Shown piece by piece: positions 40,471-51,268 of a stretch of DNA of 64,000 bases (positions within the stretch are counted from its first letter, which is position 1; every line of letters begins with the position of its first letter). Position numbers and translations under genes: made by a program. The stretch is from Tubiluchus corallicola (lineage: Eukaryota; Priapulida; Priapulimorpha; Priapulimorphida; Tubiluchidae). Where the stretch lies: contig JAQGDQ010000058.1 of NCBI GenBank assembly GCA_030141605.1, positions 697,352 to 761,351 on the forward strand, in the 5' to 3' direction. Below the pieces are notes generated by a model. The model was not told the origin of the DNA. It saw only the letters and a list, made by a program, of their open reading frames with translations, and did not search any database.

Positions 40471-42676
40471 CTACAGAAAAATGGGCCACTTAATTTTTTA
40501 ATTATGCATTGTTAATGCACTGACTATAACTACCTAATCGGCAATGTAGCGCTATACTGGCACCTAACGACAAAATTTAAACTACATTGTGAATTTACCT
40601 ATAGGCCTACACAGTGGAAACAACCTACAAGCAAACTGAGTTGCACATTATTACATCTGATCACTATACATTAGTACTTGTTGTTCTATTTAATTAGTAC
40701 TTGCTACATTTAGTCCACAAGACCAATCGCAGTAACATTATGCTGTGCTGCAACAACGATGAGACAGTGGCTATGTTATCATTAATTGCAGATCGATGAA
40801 AAATGACATTATACAAAAAGAAAGATCTACCATCTAGACGATTATAGAGTCTAGACTATCATACAATTTGAAGTTTTAAGAATCACTTGTGTAACAAGCA
40901 ATCACTTTTTTGGATATTTTATATGCAGTTTTTGAATAAGTGGCTACTACGAATGTGAGTTATTACAAAATGTATAGCTTATCTCATTGAGACATCACAT
41001 TCCAACACATAAGGACGTTGCAAATGGAGGACAATTACTGGTCAGTGATAACTTGGAAAGCAGGCCAGTATCGGTCTTAATTTCTCAAAAGGGCCAGAGA
41101 TTAAAACAAAGCAAGTCAAAACCAAAATCAGAAAGCAAAGTCAGAGAAACGGATAAACCAGTAGACTCATACTATCATTAGCATGAGCATATGCCACAGC
41201 TGCTGTTAATTAATACTAGTTGCACATGGCAAAAACATCTAAGTGCAACAAACTGTCTGAAGAATCCAACTCAACAAGATTTGCCTGCACACGGATGGCA
41301 ACTTTTGTATAAAGAAATTAATCTGTGTCGACAAATTATAAAACTGCATTTACTGAGCAGGTGGACAAGCAAAAATGTGTATCTCACAAGTTGCAGACAG
41401 CTTTTGCTTCGTGTGCGCCAGTGTTACCATTTAAATGCACTGAGTATGGAATGCCTTTTTTTTAATGTGTCTTACTATCTAGTAACACCCACAGAAGCGA
41501 AGTGACGCTGTTGTAAGCTTAAGTAGGAAGCTTAAGTTGATAATCTGGGATAAGCCCTGTGCTTAAATCTTAAAAACAGTTAAAAAGCTTAACCTTAAAA
41601 ATTTTCTGTGATAATCAGTATTATTTAATTAAGATGCTATCACATGGAAAACATAATCAGTGGTCATGTGATCTTAGCGGTTTTTACTTCCTAAAAAACA
41701 ATTTGCCCGATTAATTTGCCCATTTAGGGTCCAGGTCATTCCAAGAATGCTATCTTATTCCTCAGAAACAATGACAAGAAAATTCTGAAAAAAGGATTTT
41801 GCACCGCATTCTCCCATGTTTCAACTTTTTAGATAAGCAATCAAACAGAAAACATTAAAGACAAGACAATCAAAATGACAAGCATCTTTAAAATTTAACG
41901 TCCAAACTGGTGCACTGCTGTCCTCGGGGTCGTAGAGAGCCATTGCCAGCCCCGGGGCAGCAAGCATTAAGGACCCCACTTCAACTGGCAAAACACTACA
42001 TAAAACTGAACTAAATACAGAAATGAAACAAACACACGATTCCATCAATTCCCCATTATTTCCAATGCCTCCATCAATCAAAAAGGTGCTACTGATATGG
42101 GAAAAGCTAGAGAAACGACAAAAAATGAGTAATCCACGTAAACAACTTTATAAAGAAAAAACATTAGCAGCTCTAGCTATATAAAACCCTGATAGCATAT
42201 AAAACCCTGATATTTACAGCATTAATAATAATAAAAACAAGAACAATTAAAGCAATTTAATGATAACAGTAACTGCAGTAGCTATAGAAATACTAGCAGT
42301 AGCACTAACAAGAACAGCAGCATTCACTATGATTTGCATTGGCATCATATTAACAACACAAGTCAATAACAATAACTAAGCGTGCAGCAAAATAACTAAT
42401 GGAAGCAAGCAGTGCCACACAATGCAGTTCCTACCACCATAGTCATCACCAGTCACCGTCGGTGTAATAAACATATATATAATCTTTATTTGTCTTATAA
42501 CAATTACAGTTGCGTATGACATTCATCAGTTCATAAAAACACTGTAAAAATACAAATGTGTTGACTGAATTAATTGGCACAACTGTCTTCATTTCCTTCA
42601 GCACCAAGAGCAAACAATAACATCAATAACCCCTCTCTCCCATAACAAAAAGTAATTCAACAACTCGTTTCAAAAT
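40471..42676. other. Region upstream of the first recognised PCBP exon
   Basis: No supported gene. An acceptor-like TTCTGTAG lies just above 40470 on the minus strand, so an unseen upstream PCBP exon is expected further right. A GC-rich patch at 41885–41990 gives a minus-strand frame with APGLAMALYDPEDSSAPVW of unknown identity. Two tandem copies of ATATAAAACCCTGATA occur near 42179–42215. Confidence 0.35.
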
Positions 42677-43116
42677 TAAAGGAAGGCAGGATGATTTTTC
42701 ATATACTACCCCACTCTCACATCCGATAAAAAGTATATTTTTTCTGGTAATTAAATAATAGATTAAAAACTCAATTAATGGTGTGTGTTGCACTAAAACT
42801 AGGCAAGTTTTAAGATAAAAATTCAAATTTACTGCTGTGCTCACTCATGAGCAGTGAAACGTGTGCAGTTCACCACAACATGTCTGAACTGAGATGTACA
42901 GCACCCGTTTTTGTGCAACGAGTTTCCAAAAAGCAGGCGCCAGTGCCCGTCTAACTAGCAAATGGCGAAGTGCACGTAACAGCTAGGAACTAGTGGCACG
43001 AATGCGAAATTGTGTTTGTGTGGTAATAATTCTTTCACGTAAGTCATTTTTGAAAAAATAGTGTTTACTTTCAACATTTTAAAGAGTAGATTGTTTTGAC
43101 CAACAGTTTAAGATTA
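42677..43116. repeat. Dispersed repeat, copy 2
   Basis: Collinear with 13492–14060: CAGGATGATTTTTCA at the left, GTGTGGTAATAATTCTTTCA and TAAGTCATTTTTGA near the right, ending CAGTTTAAGATTAAT. It is shorter than copy 1 by about 130 bp in the middle. No coding content and no clear target duplication. Confidence 0.75.
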
Positions 43117-43619
43117 ATAAAAAAAAATAATTAAGATTTACTACCAAACGCAAGTTGTCATTAAATAGTGAAAAAGTTGACGCAACAAATCTGCCGTAAT
43201 TTCGCAAATTGTTGAGGAGAGACCGTCAGTAACCTTGTTATGGTTAGGTCTCTTAGACTTCGCAAGCAAGTATGAATAATCAGATAAATTAACATTTTTA
43301 TCTTGGACAATGCATAATTCTCTTTCTGTGATACTATTTAAAATTGTGTGCCATTTTTCCAAAATAAGAGTGATTATCCCGGTTTATCACCGTTTCCCAC
43401 TTAAGCTCATAACAACGCCACTGAGGACGTAACTTGGTACCACAATTATAGCGTTACTCCATTTGGTAATACAAACGTTGATTTTACATACAACTTTAAC
43501 AAGAATATGGTATTATTATTTATTAAATTACTAGCAAAAATTCTAAATTACCAACAAAGAAAAACAGCAAATAACTGAATGAAAAGAGAAAACACTGACA
43601 CTGAGGGACTAACACACAT

Positions 43620-43690
43620 ATGAACGCACCGCGCAGTCGCGCCCCACTGCCGTCGCGGACGGAGACGTTGGACAGCGGAAACGAACTATT
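43620..43690 (-). promoter_or_regulatory. CpG-rich patch, candidate PCBP promoter or 5' exon
   Basis: In otherwise AT-rich DNA, this stretch packs many CpG dinucleotides (CACCGCGCAGTCGCGCC, GTCGCGGACGGAGACG). It lies about 3.2 kb upstream of the first recognised PCBP exon on the minus strand. A donor-like TTG|GTAATT follows on that strand near 43545. Assignment to PCBP rests on position only. Confidence 0.3.
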
Positions 43691-45290
43691 TCCCTAGCTA
43701 GCAATATATGGGACTATTTTCTACACTTTCAGGAACTCGTATTAATTCGCATAGTCAATTTAAAGCAATTTATTTCCCGACATCTACCGTGCCAAGTTCC
43801 CAACACGAGCACACTAACCACAAAGACAGTTTCCATACAAAGAGTTACAAACACGTATTTCTTGCTACATGATTTCCCCCTTATGATACATAGTTTAGCA
43901 TAACAAAAACAAGATCAAAAGGGTGCTCAAAGACAGGTAAAGTATCGTAGATGGAAAGTACTAATGCTGAGTGACTGTGGCAGCAATTACGACAGAAATG
44001 CAGAAACTGTTTTTCCAGAGCCCACTTAACACTTTAGTAGCCAGTTCAGTGTTGCTTTACATTTATAACCAAGAACACACAATGAGTACTCAATCCACCA
44101 TGGATCACCAACACTACTAATGTAGAATTAATACAAAAACAATCATTTTAGCAATACTGCTAAAAACAAATAAGCAACCTCCCTTTACACAGCACGGCAT
44201 AGCATGTTGCTACACCTGCATGCACAATTTTTGTTAAGCAAACTATATTACTAGCATGCTGCATTATCATGTTCTTATTTTTTGCTGCCTTAATTTTTGA
44301 TTTTTCTTTCACAGTATAATTATTTAGGTTGCAGTTTCTTATAATTTTATTCACAAATTATTTTAGTAGTTTATTCTTCTTGCAAGTTCTTGCTTGCTAT
44401 GCTTAAACAACAATAATATTTTGTCTCTTACCGCTTTTGTTTTTGACAATTATTATAATATAACACGCAAACCAATCTGTTTCATTTGTTTATGTTATTT
44501 CAGTTTGATTTTCTCACTGTATGCTTATTTCAGCTTTACCATACATTATCATTTTTTGCTGAGTTAGTTGCTTCAGTTTATGCTTTCAGTGCTTATTTAT
44601 TGTGTGTTTTTTCATTTTTGCATATTGCTTTGCTACTTAAAACTAGTTAGATTCATTTTTTGTTATCATTTCTTCATTATTATATTTTTTCAGTTTGACA
44701 GGATTTTTTATTTCATCCCAGTTTAAATCGTCGTTAGATTTTCTTGTACTGATTTTAACTAAAAGGGGCTGATTTGCTAACCGCTAGGGTTCTTTCACCA
44801 GCATTTCTTTAACTACTAATAACTTATTTTGCTATGTACTTGATTTTTCTGTGTTAAAGTGATAAATAAACTCATCTGAATCTGATTCTTTAATCAACTA
44901 GATACAGACAATATAGCCATTTAACGTATGATCATAAAATAGTCAGCAACAGCAAAAAATAAAAATAGGATTCGATAATGCAATTAAGCAAAAAATATCA
45001 CAGTGTATTATTCAAAAACCTGCACAAAGGAATTGCCATTTTTTAGATAATAGCATATCAACAACAATACATTTTAGGAAGATAGCAATATACCGAGCAC
45101 CAAATCTGGTGCAATACATACATCCAAAAACCAAATTTTTATCTAACAGAATTGTGGCATAATACAACTGACAAAATAAAAAAATTCCGAATTTCACAGA
45201 AACCCACTTTTGCATTTTAAATTAAAAATAACCATCGAGCTACCCGCGCTTATAGTGCAAGAAGGATTGTGAATTTTGAAAAATAATATA
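43691..45290. other. Intergenic AT-rich stretch
   Basis: No gene seen. From about 44270 to 44890 the plus strand is very T-rich and ends AATAAACTCATCTGAATCTGATTC, which could be a retroelement 3' tail, but nothing else supports that. Confidence 0.35.
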
Positions 45291-46249
45291 CATTAGGTGC
45301 CGCTTAATAGACTCAAAGGCCTAATTGACACAAAAATGCCTGGCACGGGCAGTTCCTATTCAAATGTACATAAAAGCTGTCAGTAAATGACTCAAATAAC
45401 TCCGCATAATTGGCTCAATATTTTTTCTTCAGATACTTAAAATAAGACATTTGTAAGTGCCCAAATAACCTTTCCTACCTTTATGTCATCTTTACTTATG
45501 TGCACTATAATATACGTAGAAACAATCATGTTAAGTACCATTTTCTTTGTAAGCAGGAAAGTTTATCATGCGCTAATACGCTAGCGTAGCGTATTGCTTT
45601 GCATCTAACAGAGATTTCCGCTCGTCCACTGCAGTTAGCCTTGTTACCAAAGAATTTCTGAAAGCTAAACATTTAATTACTTGTCTAGCGGTTTCCTTTT
45701 GAAGCTCTCGTTGCAAATCATGCTTTCACGCTCAACCAGTTAGCAGTCAAACATGCAGGTACATTAGTCAGCCAGTATTTCTTGCGATTTACAAGAGTGA
45801 ACATCATACAGCAAGTAAGCATTACAAGGTGGAGTCAAGACGAACTTACAGAGGACGACGAAACTAGTTGCGAGGAAACAAGGGCACCACCAACTGCAGC
45901 CCAAGCACGCCAAGCACTAAATATTTTACAAGCATACGTGCATCACACAGCAACAGATTTTCAATGTTTTTATAATTATGAGAACATTGAGAGCCAACTT
46001 CTTTGCGAGAAAATGAAGCAGCCGACTTTGGAGAAATTTTTGTATTTTTTGCAAATAAACAAAATTGTGCGAACAAATTTAGGCATTACTTCGTTTCTAA
46101 TATTCATTAAAAACCTTTGCAGTGCATACTAAACTGATGACTCATACTTCTATACCAGTAATACTACACCCATCGGTTAATAGGTTCAGTCGGTTAATTG
46201 GGTCAAAACATTTCGGTCCCAAAGTGAGTCTATTAAGCGGCGCCTACTG
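45291..46249 (+). mobile_element. Tigger/pogo-like element with transposase C-terminal fragment
   Basis: TA at both flanks. The left end CATTAGGTGCCGCTTAATAG and the reverse complement of the right end (CAGTAGGCGCCGCTTAATAG) match nearly perfectly over 20+ bp. The interior frame near 45830–46055 reads DELTEDDE, PPTAAQARQALNILQAYV and QPTLEKFL, the usual C-terminal tail of Tigger/pogo transposases. The DDE catalytic region is missing, so this is an internally deleted relic of a family different from copies A–F. Confidence 0.8.
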
Positions 46250-46371
46250 TATTTACATTTAAACAGCTTATTTTATCAAGCTATTATATATAATGGAATG
46301 TACCAAAGACTTCAGAGAAAAAAATAGAAAAACAGGTCTGTTACATAGAGAAAGTTGAATAAATAATAATA

Positions 46372-46559
46372 CAATCAAACCTCATTATAACGCCCCCCCT
46401 CCCCTTTGTAATGCCAGAACTGGAATGTTTTTCGCAAAACGAAACATTCCAGTTTGCATAAGCATGTACGTACTAATGCACCTCGTTATAATGCCAAACT
46501 TGCTTAATGCTAACTTTTTCTTGAAGTCCCAAAGTAAGCCGTATAAAGAAGTTTGACTG
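46372..46559. mobile_element. 188-bp MITE with TA target site
   Basis: Left end CAATCAAACCTCATTATAAC; right end, reverse-complemented, CAGTCAAACTTCTTTATACG; both abut TA. The centre forms a hairpin (CTGGAATGTTT…AAACATTCCAG). The end sequence resembles Tigger-type inverted repeats. Confidence 0.75.
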
Positions 46560-46918
46560 TACACAGTGTGCACACAAATACAAACAAATTCCTCTTTGGA
46601 AGACACTACTTGGAATGGCACTCTACTAAGAATTGCCAGACGCTATTGCCCGACAGCAAATTTTAGTTCTCCAAAAGAATTAGTACACAATTCTTGACAC
46701 TATCTTACTCCCAGTGAGAATGACTTCATTAAGCAAAGTAATGCTACTGCATCCAAATCAAGATCACATTTAGAAGTGAATCAGCTCTTCCCCCAGAAAG
46801 AGAATAGGAGTCTGACATTGTATTATTATCATGATGTCTCGCGGTCCTCACGTGGCCTACAAGGTGTAATGGTCGACAGTCCCCTAAAATAAATGAAAAT
46901 AAAATAATTTAAGATGTA

Positions 46919-47642
46919 CAGTAAGTGCTTGCTTAACGACGCTAATGCATTCCAAAAAATGCAACATTAAGCGAAACATCGTTAAATGAAACCAAAACTT
47001 CCATTGAAAGTAATGTAAAAGAACTGAGATATGTTCCAGAAGCAAAAATCGTTGCTGCCTATATCATATAAATTAAACGTTTTATGGATTTGATTCACAT
47101 TCCTACTAATTAATTTCTTTATGATTGCTTGAAATCATCTATCTTTCTATAATATCTACCAAGACTTGCTAGCGGTTCTCTTTCCTCCTGCATGAAGCGA
47201 CCTTGCAGCATGAAACAATTTCATATAGTACTAACTTGGTTGTTATAGCAACAGCTAGGTTGCAGATAAAATTCCTTGGCATAAGTTTAAACTCGGGTGT
47301 GTGGAAGTGTATAAATCGGCAAATAGATCTCACTTGATACAAAGGGCTAGAACTGCTATAATTTAGTATGTAGTCAGTCGAGAAGCAAAACCATTATAAC
47401 AATTGCATTGTAAAGGTTACTACTAAGGCGTTTTTAGAAGAGAATAACACAATATGTACCGTTTTAATGCTTCAAATTAGGTAAAAAACATTGTTGATAA
47501 AATAAAAATGGCTGTGAGCAAAGTAAAAAAAATCGTTGTTAAAATGAAACATGCGTCGTTAAGTGAGAAAAAGGTGTCAAATGTTCAGCGTCATTAAAAC
47601 GAAACGTCGCTAAACAGGGAGTCATTAAGTGAGGACTCACTG
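46919..47642. mobile_element. 724-bp pogo/Tigger-like MITE
   Basis: The left end CAGTAAGTGCTTGCTTAACG and the reverse complement of the right end (CAGTGAGTCCTCACTTAATG) are imperfect inverted repeats, each flanked by TA. Subterminal GTCGTTAAGC/ACGTCGCTAAAC motifs repeat. There is no open transposase frame. Confidence 0.75.
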
Positions 47643-47979
47643 TAATTTATAAGACAGATATTGACCTTTCTGAAGACATGTATAAAACCGTAAACTGCAA
47701 AACTGATAAAAAACTAGTGTTTTACAAAAAATTAGTAAAACTAATTAACATCCAGTATTTGGTAACTCCTGGAACAGTGGTGTATTCAACTGTAACTAAT
47801 CAAACTACATGGAATTCACGCTTCATTCATCAAAATGGCTTCAATTTAATCACAGCAATAAGCAAAATGTGTTTTGCGTCGCTCTTTCTCTAAAATGCAG
47901 ACTGTCAAATGTCTGTCAAAAGTATGGATTTATAAAATTAATGATATACATGTACGCGTGTTCTTGCTGCTATTGTTGC

Positions 47980-48200
47980 TGTTGTTTGATGATATGATGA
48001 TGATGATACAGATATCAAAGACGATGATAATGACAACAATGAAAATGATGACGTTGATAATGGTGACGATGACGATAATGATGATGATAATAATGACGGT
48101 GGTGGTGATAATAATGATTATGATGATGGTAACTCAATAATGCAGTTGACAATAGTGGTAATGATGAGTGACTTTAGTGACAATGATGATGATTCGCTCA
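47980..48200. repeat. Imperfect (GAT)n/(ATG)n microsatellite
   Basis: About 220 bases are dominated by GATGAT/AATGATGATGATAA units. Met/Ile-rich frames across it are artefacts. Confidence 0.9.
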
Positions 48201-48378
48201 AAACAATGATGACAATACTGATCAAGATACCATTGCTGTTCAATTCAATTAATTTTTATCGTGAACATTATATAGAGCTTTTCTAGTGTGATTAATTATA
48301 TGCATCTTTCGCTTGCAGAAGAAGATATTCCCTCTTGCTGGCATGAAAGGAAAATAGAAAAATACATTATTTAATAAA

Positions 48379-48450
48379 GGTTTGAACCTAGGGCTTTCTG
48401 CTTACAAGATGGTGTTTCACAACTGGCCAATTGAGGATTTATTGTAGAGC
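48379..48450 (-). other. Degenerate tRNA-like sequence (tRNA pseudogene or SINE head)
   Basis: On the minus strand the text TTGGCCAGTTGTGAAACACC, then CATCTTGTAAGCAGAAAGC, then CCTAGGTTCAAACC resembles D-arm, anticodon-arm (TGT, Thr-like) and T-arm boxes in tRNA order and spacing. The T stem and acceptor stem mispair, so it is not a working tRNA. Confidence 0.3.
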
Positions 48451-48706
48451 AGAAGGAATCGATTCTCTTTTCTCTTATGATCTCTTTTCATCATGCAGAT
48501 TTTTATGCTCACTAATCCAAACAACTTAAGGCACAATAGTAGATACAAACTGAGATTAAAAGTTGCATTCAGCATTAAACATCAACAAACATGCATCTTA
48601 AAACTAAATAACCACAGCGTTATATCCAAACATTGCTTACTATTAACAGTTACGATTAAAAGTGACAAAACTTTCTTAATTAACGTTAAGTTCTTTAACT
48701 AGCTGA

Positions 48707-49935
48707 CTAGAGTGCATTAGCTGCTTCATTGGCTTCCTGTCGCTGCTGAGCAGGCCACACAAATCGAAAAGCAAGGATGAGCACTGGTCGAACAACTATG
48801 TTAATTACATACAAAATATGAAGTACATAATATATAATTTTTACGTTTGATATATACATGCAACATTGGACTAGTTCAAAAATAAAAGCTGGACTACTTA
48901 ATAGCACAAATGCTAAAGAGATGAGTGCAACACCAATGTAGTGTTTCGTACACTGATGTGCTTTCCAACCAAGTTGCTGGTAATGATAAACAAGCACAGC
49001 ATGAAAAGTGCTATAATTGGTAATACAATGCTAATTAATAAAGAGACCCATGAAGATACTGTCATCATGCTTTCCCATTTCCAAATGCAGACTGTCTGTA
49101 GTTTAAAATCACTAATCTGACATGCTACCACTTCCAGTGCAAGAAAAACAAAGCTGATCACTGCAGCACCAATGATCCAGAATGCAAATATGACAAGCAC
49201 TGCAATGATGTTTTCCCAGTAAAAGCTACAATCAGTTTATCACCAGCAAAAGCAACAATCGTATAAGCAGAGATGAATGAATGAATGCTATAGCCAATAT
49301 AAGCTGCAGCTTTACATGTCAAGTCGCTAAATTTCCACTGCTCATTCGGAATAGCACTTATCCTTAGAGGTAGAAATACAGCTGAAATCAGGTCGCATAC
49401 AGTCATATTTGTTACGATAATTCCTGTGTTCAGCAGCGGATTATGATTTTATGGGCCTTAGGCTTGAGCTTGAGTTTGTTTAATTTTGTGAGTTTTTGCC
49501 CACCGATTGTGATAAAAATTATATCTTCTTGATCCTTGAGTTGTGGACTAGGACTATATAAACTATTTCTAGGACTATTTTTATCATAGATCAACTATGT
49601 GCTGCATTAGATAAACGCATTGTAAACCCGATTTGAAATATAGTGACTGACTTTTGAAAAAAAAAACTTTTTTCTATATTTTATTTTGCCGTGCCCCTTG
49701 CTGTTTTGTCAATTTATTTTTTTTACAAAAAAAATTTTTTTTCGTTTTATTTTGCCGGGCCCCTTTTGATCCCGGGCCTTAGGCTTCAGCCTATTCAGCC
49801 TATAGGGCTATTCGCTACAGCCTGTGTTGGTGAGTTTTCTTCATGAAGATCCAAACAAGATGAACAATGATGACGCCAAGGTTTAAGCAAATGCCGGGAC
49901 CAGTTACAACGATCAAAATAGTGCCACATGCTACT
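48707..49935 (-). pseudogene. Class A (rhodopsin-like) GPCR pseudogene, frameshifted and interrupted by a hAT element
   Basis: Reading the minus strand, the seven-helix order is recognisable in shifting frames. TM1 (49935–49838) has TGPGICLNLGVIIV with the G–x3–N pattern. TM2 (about 49430–49360) has NMTVCDLISAVFLPLR. A WKF-plus-Cys loop leads to TM3 ending GDK in place of DRY. TM4/TM5 span about 49200–48980, and TM6/TM7 about 48960–48760 with NIVVRP in place of NPxxY-like text. Frame changes occur near 49215 (GGGAAAACATC) and near 48960 (loop 3), and TM1 and TM2 are in different frames. A 390-bp transposon sits between TM1 and TM2. The receptor subfamily is not identifiable. Given three shifts plus an insertion, a functional gene is unlikely. 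Confidence 0.75.
49431..49820. mobile_element. 390-bp hAT-type non-autonomous element with 8-bp target duplication
   Basis: CCTGTGTT occurs directly on both sides (49423–49430 and 49821–49828). The ends CAGCAGCGGAT and, reverse-complemented, CTGTAGCGAAT match at 8 of 11 positions. GGGCCTTAGGCTT(G/C)AG also occurs near both ends, in the same orientation. An 8-bp duplication with CAG-type ends is typical of hAT elements. It split the GPCR relic between TM1 and TM2. Confidence 0.8.
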
Positions 49936-50754
49936 TCAATTCTATCCAATTCTATCCAACTATTCAATTCTATTCAATTATGTGGAAGGCTAATATCGCT
50001 GAGACTGAGGTGGTAATCTTCCAAACGTGGATAGTAGTATACACCGGTTTCACCCATACTTGTTGCACACTTAAACTATTATGACTGTGTAAACTTCTGA
50101 AATGTCGTTCATGTAGTTGCAGCTGATTTTTGATCAAGACGTCTTGCAGCAGAGAAAAGATAGCTATCTGCATAGTTACAAACTTCACTGTGAAAGTAGA
50201 AATCAAAAACAGATGTTTTCAAAAGCCTTGTCAGCTACAACATATTCTACCACAGTATGTAGTTAATGCAATTTTATCCGAGTACTTATACCATCTTGAC
50301 TAAAAATAACTTGAGAAATCCAGGTCAATAATCTCATGAGTAAATCACAGATTTAGTAAAGTTGTCTTAGTTTTTTTTCGTTTTTGGTTTTTGCAAAATA
50401 GCCAGCAATTTCAAGATTTGCTGATTATCTTTGTTAGTTAATTTTACAAAATTACACATAACCTGCATAGCATAAATAATATTCGAGTTAGGATTTAAAG
50501 CCATCCATTGGCATTATATTTGAGAGATATTTGCCTTCTAAGCAGGAAGTTCCAGATTTGGATCCTAAATTAGACAAATCTTATACCACTTTATTTTCAT
50601 GTTTGTCATAAGACAAATTTCTTTTCGATGTCTAAGAAGCACCATAAAAATATGGATTACTCATCTACATTAATCAATTAAATAATCATTTACTCCTACT
50701 CCTTGTTAACACATTCATGTATTCAAAAAAGAAACTAAACGTAACAACGAAAAA
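49936..50754. other. Region between the GPCR relic and the RAD50 3' end
   Basis: Short ATTCTATCCA/ATTCTATTCA tandem repeats lie at 49934–49980. Otherwise this is AT-rich DNA without a supported gene. Confidence 0.4.
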
Positions 50755-50760
50755 TTTATT
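50755..50760 (-). terminator. Candidate poly(A) signal of RAD50
   Basis: TTTATT on the plus strand equals AATAAA on the minus strand, about 510 bp past the apparent RAD50 stop. It would define a 0.5-kb 3' UTR. Confidence 0.35.
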
Positions 50761-51268
50761 TTTATGTGTGTCTACGCAGTCCATTCGATCAGGCCAGACT
50801 AGAAATATAGTCATATACAAACTGTGTAGTGCTTAATATACTTTGCTCATAGTTTTTTGAAGAATTTTCCCAACATCTGCAGGCTGCGCCAACCATGATA
50901 AACCAATTTACGTTTAATAATGATGATAATGACATTTAGAGACAGTATGTTCAGCTCATGTTGCGTTTTCTAACATGGATAGAATACAAAGAAGTTAAGT
51001 AAATTCAGACGAGGAGAAAAATAAGAATCATACTATATGCGAGGCCAGACAGACGACAGTGATTACTCAAGTTTACCAAGCTCTGCAAATCGTTTATCTT
51101 AAACCATTTTTTGAGTATTAAACGATATGATAGTATAAGAAGCATATTTGACCGGGTATTAGGAACTGAACGAAAGAATGATAAACCAATCATAACTTTT
51201 CATATCTTCTATTGTGAATTGGAAAGTAGCTGTATGAATTCTCCTCCCCCAAAAAGTGAAAAGATCAC

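Noticed and set aside
40987-41181. 64-codon plus-strand frame, Lys/Ser-rich
   Set aside because: No recognisable family, no splice context, and antisense to the PCBP direction; likely chance.
44270-44890. T-rich stretch ending AATAAACTCATCTGAATCTGATTC, considered a LINE 3' tail
   Set aside because: No reverse-transcriptase remnant, target duplication or second copy seen; evidence too thin to annotate.
47874-48140. 88-codon Met/Ile-rich frame
   Set aside because: Translation of a GAT/ATG microsatellite.
50860-50900. Candidate terminal RAD50 exon after GCCTGCAG on the minus strand
   Set aside because: Phase-compatible, but the translation lacks the conserved C-terminal pattern expected after the YRI(K/R)K motif.
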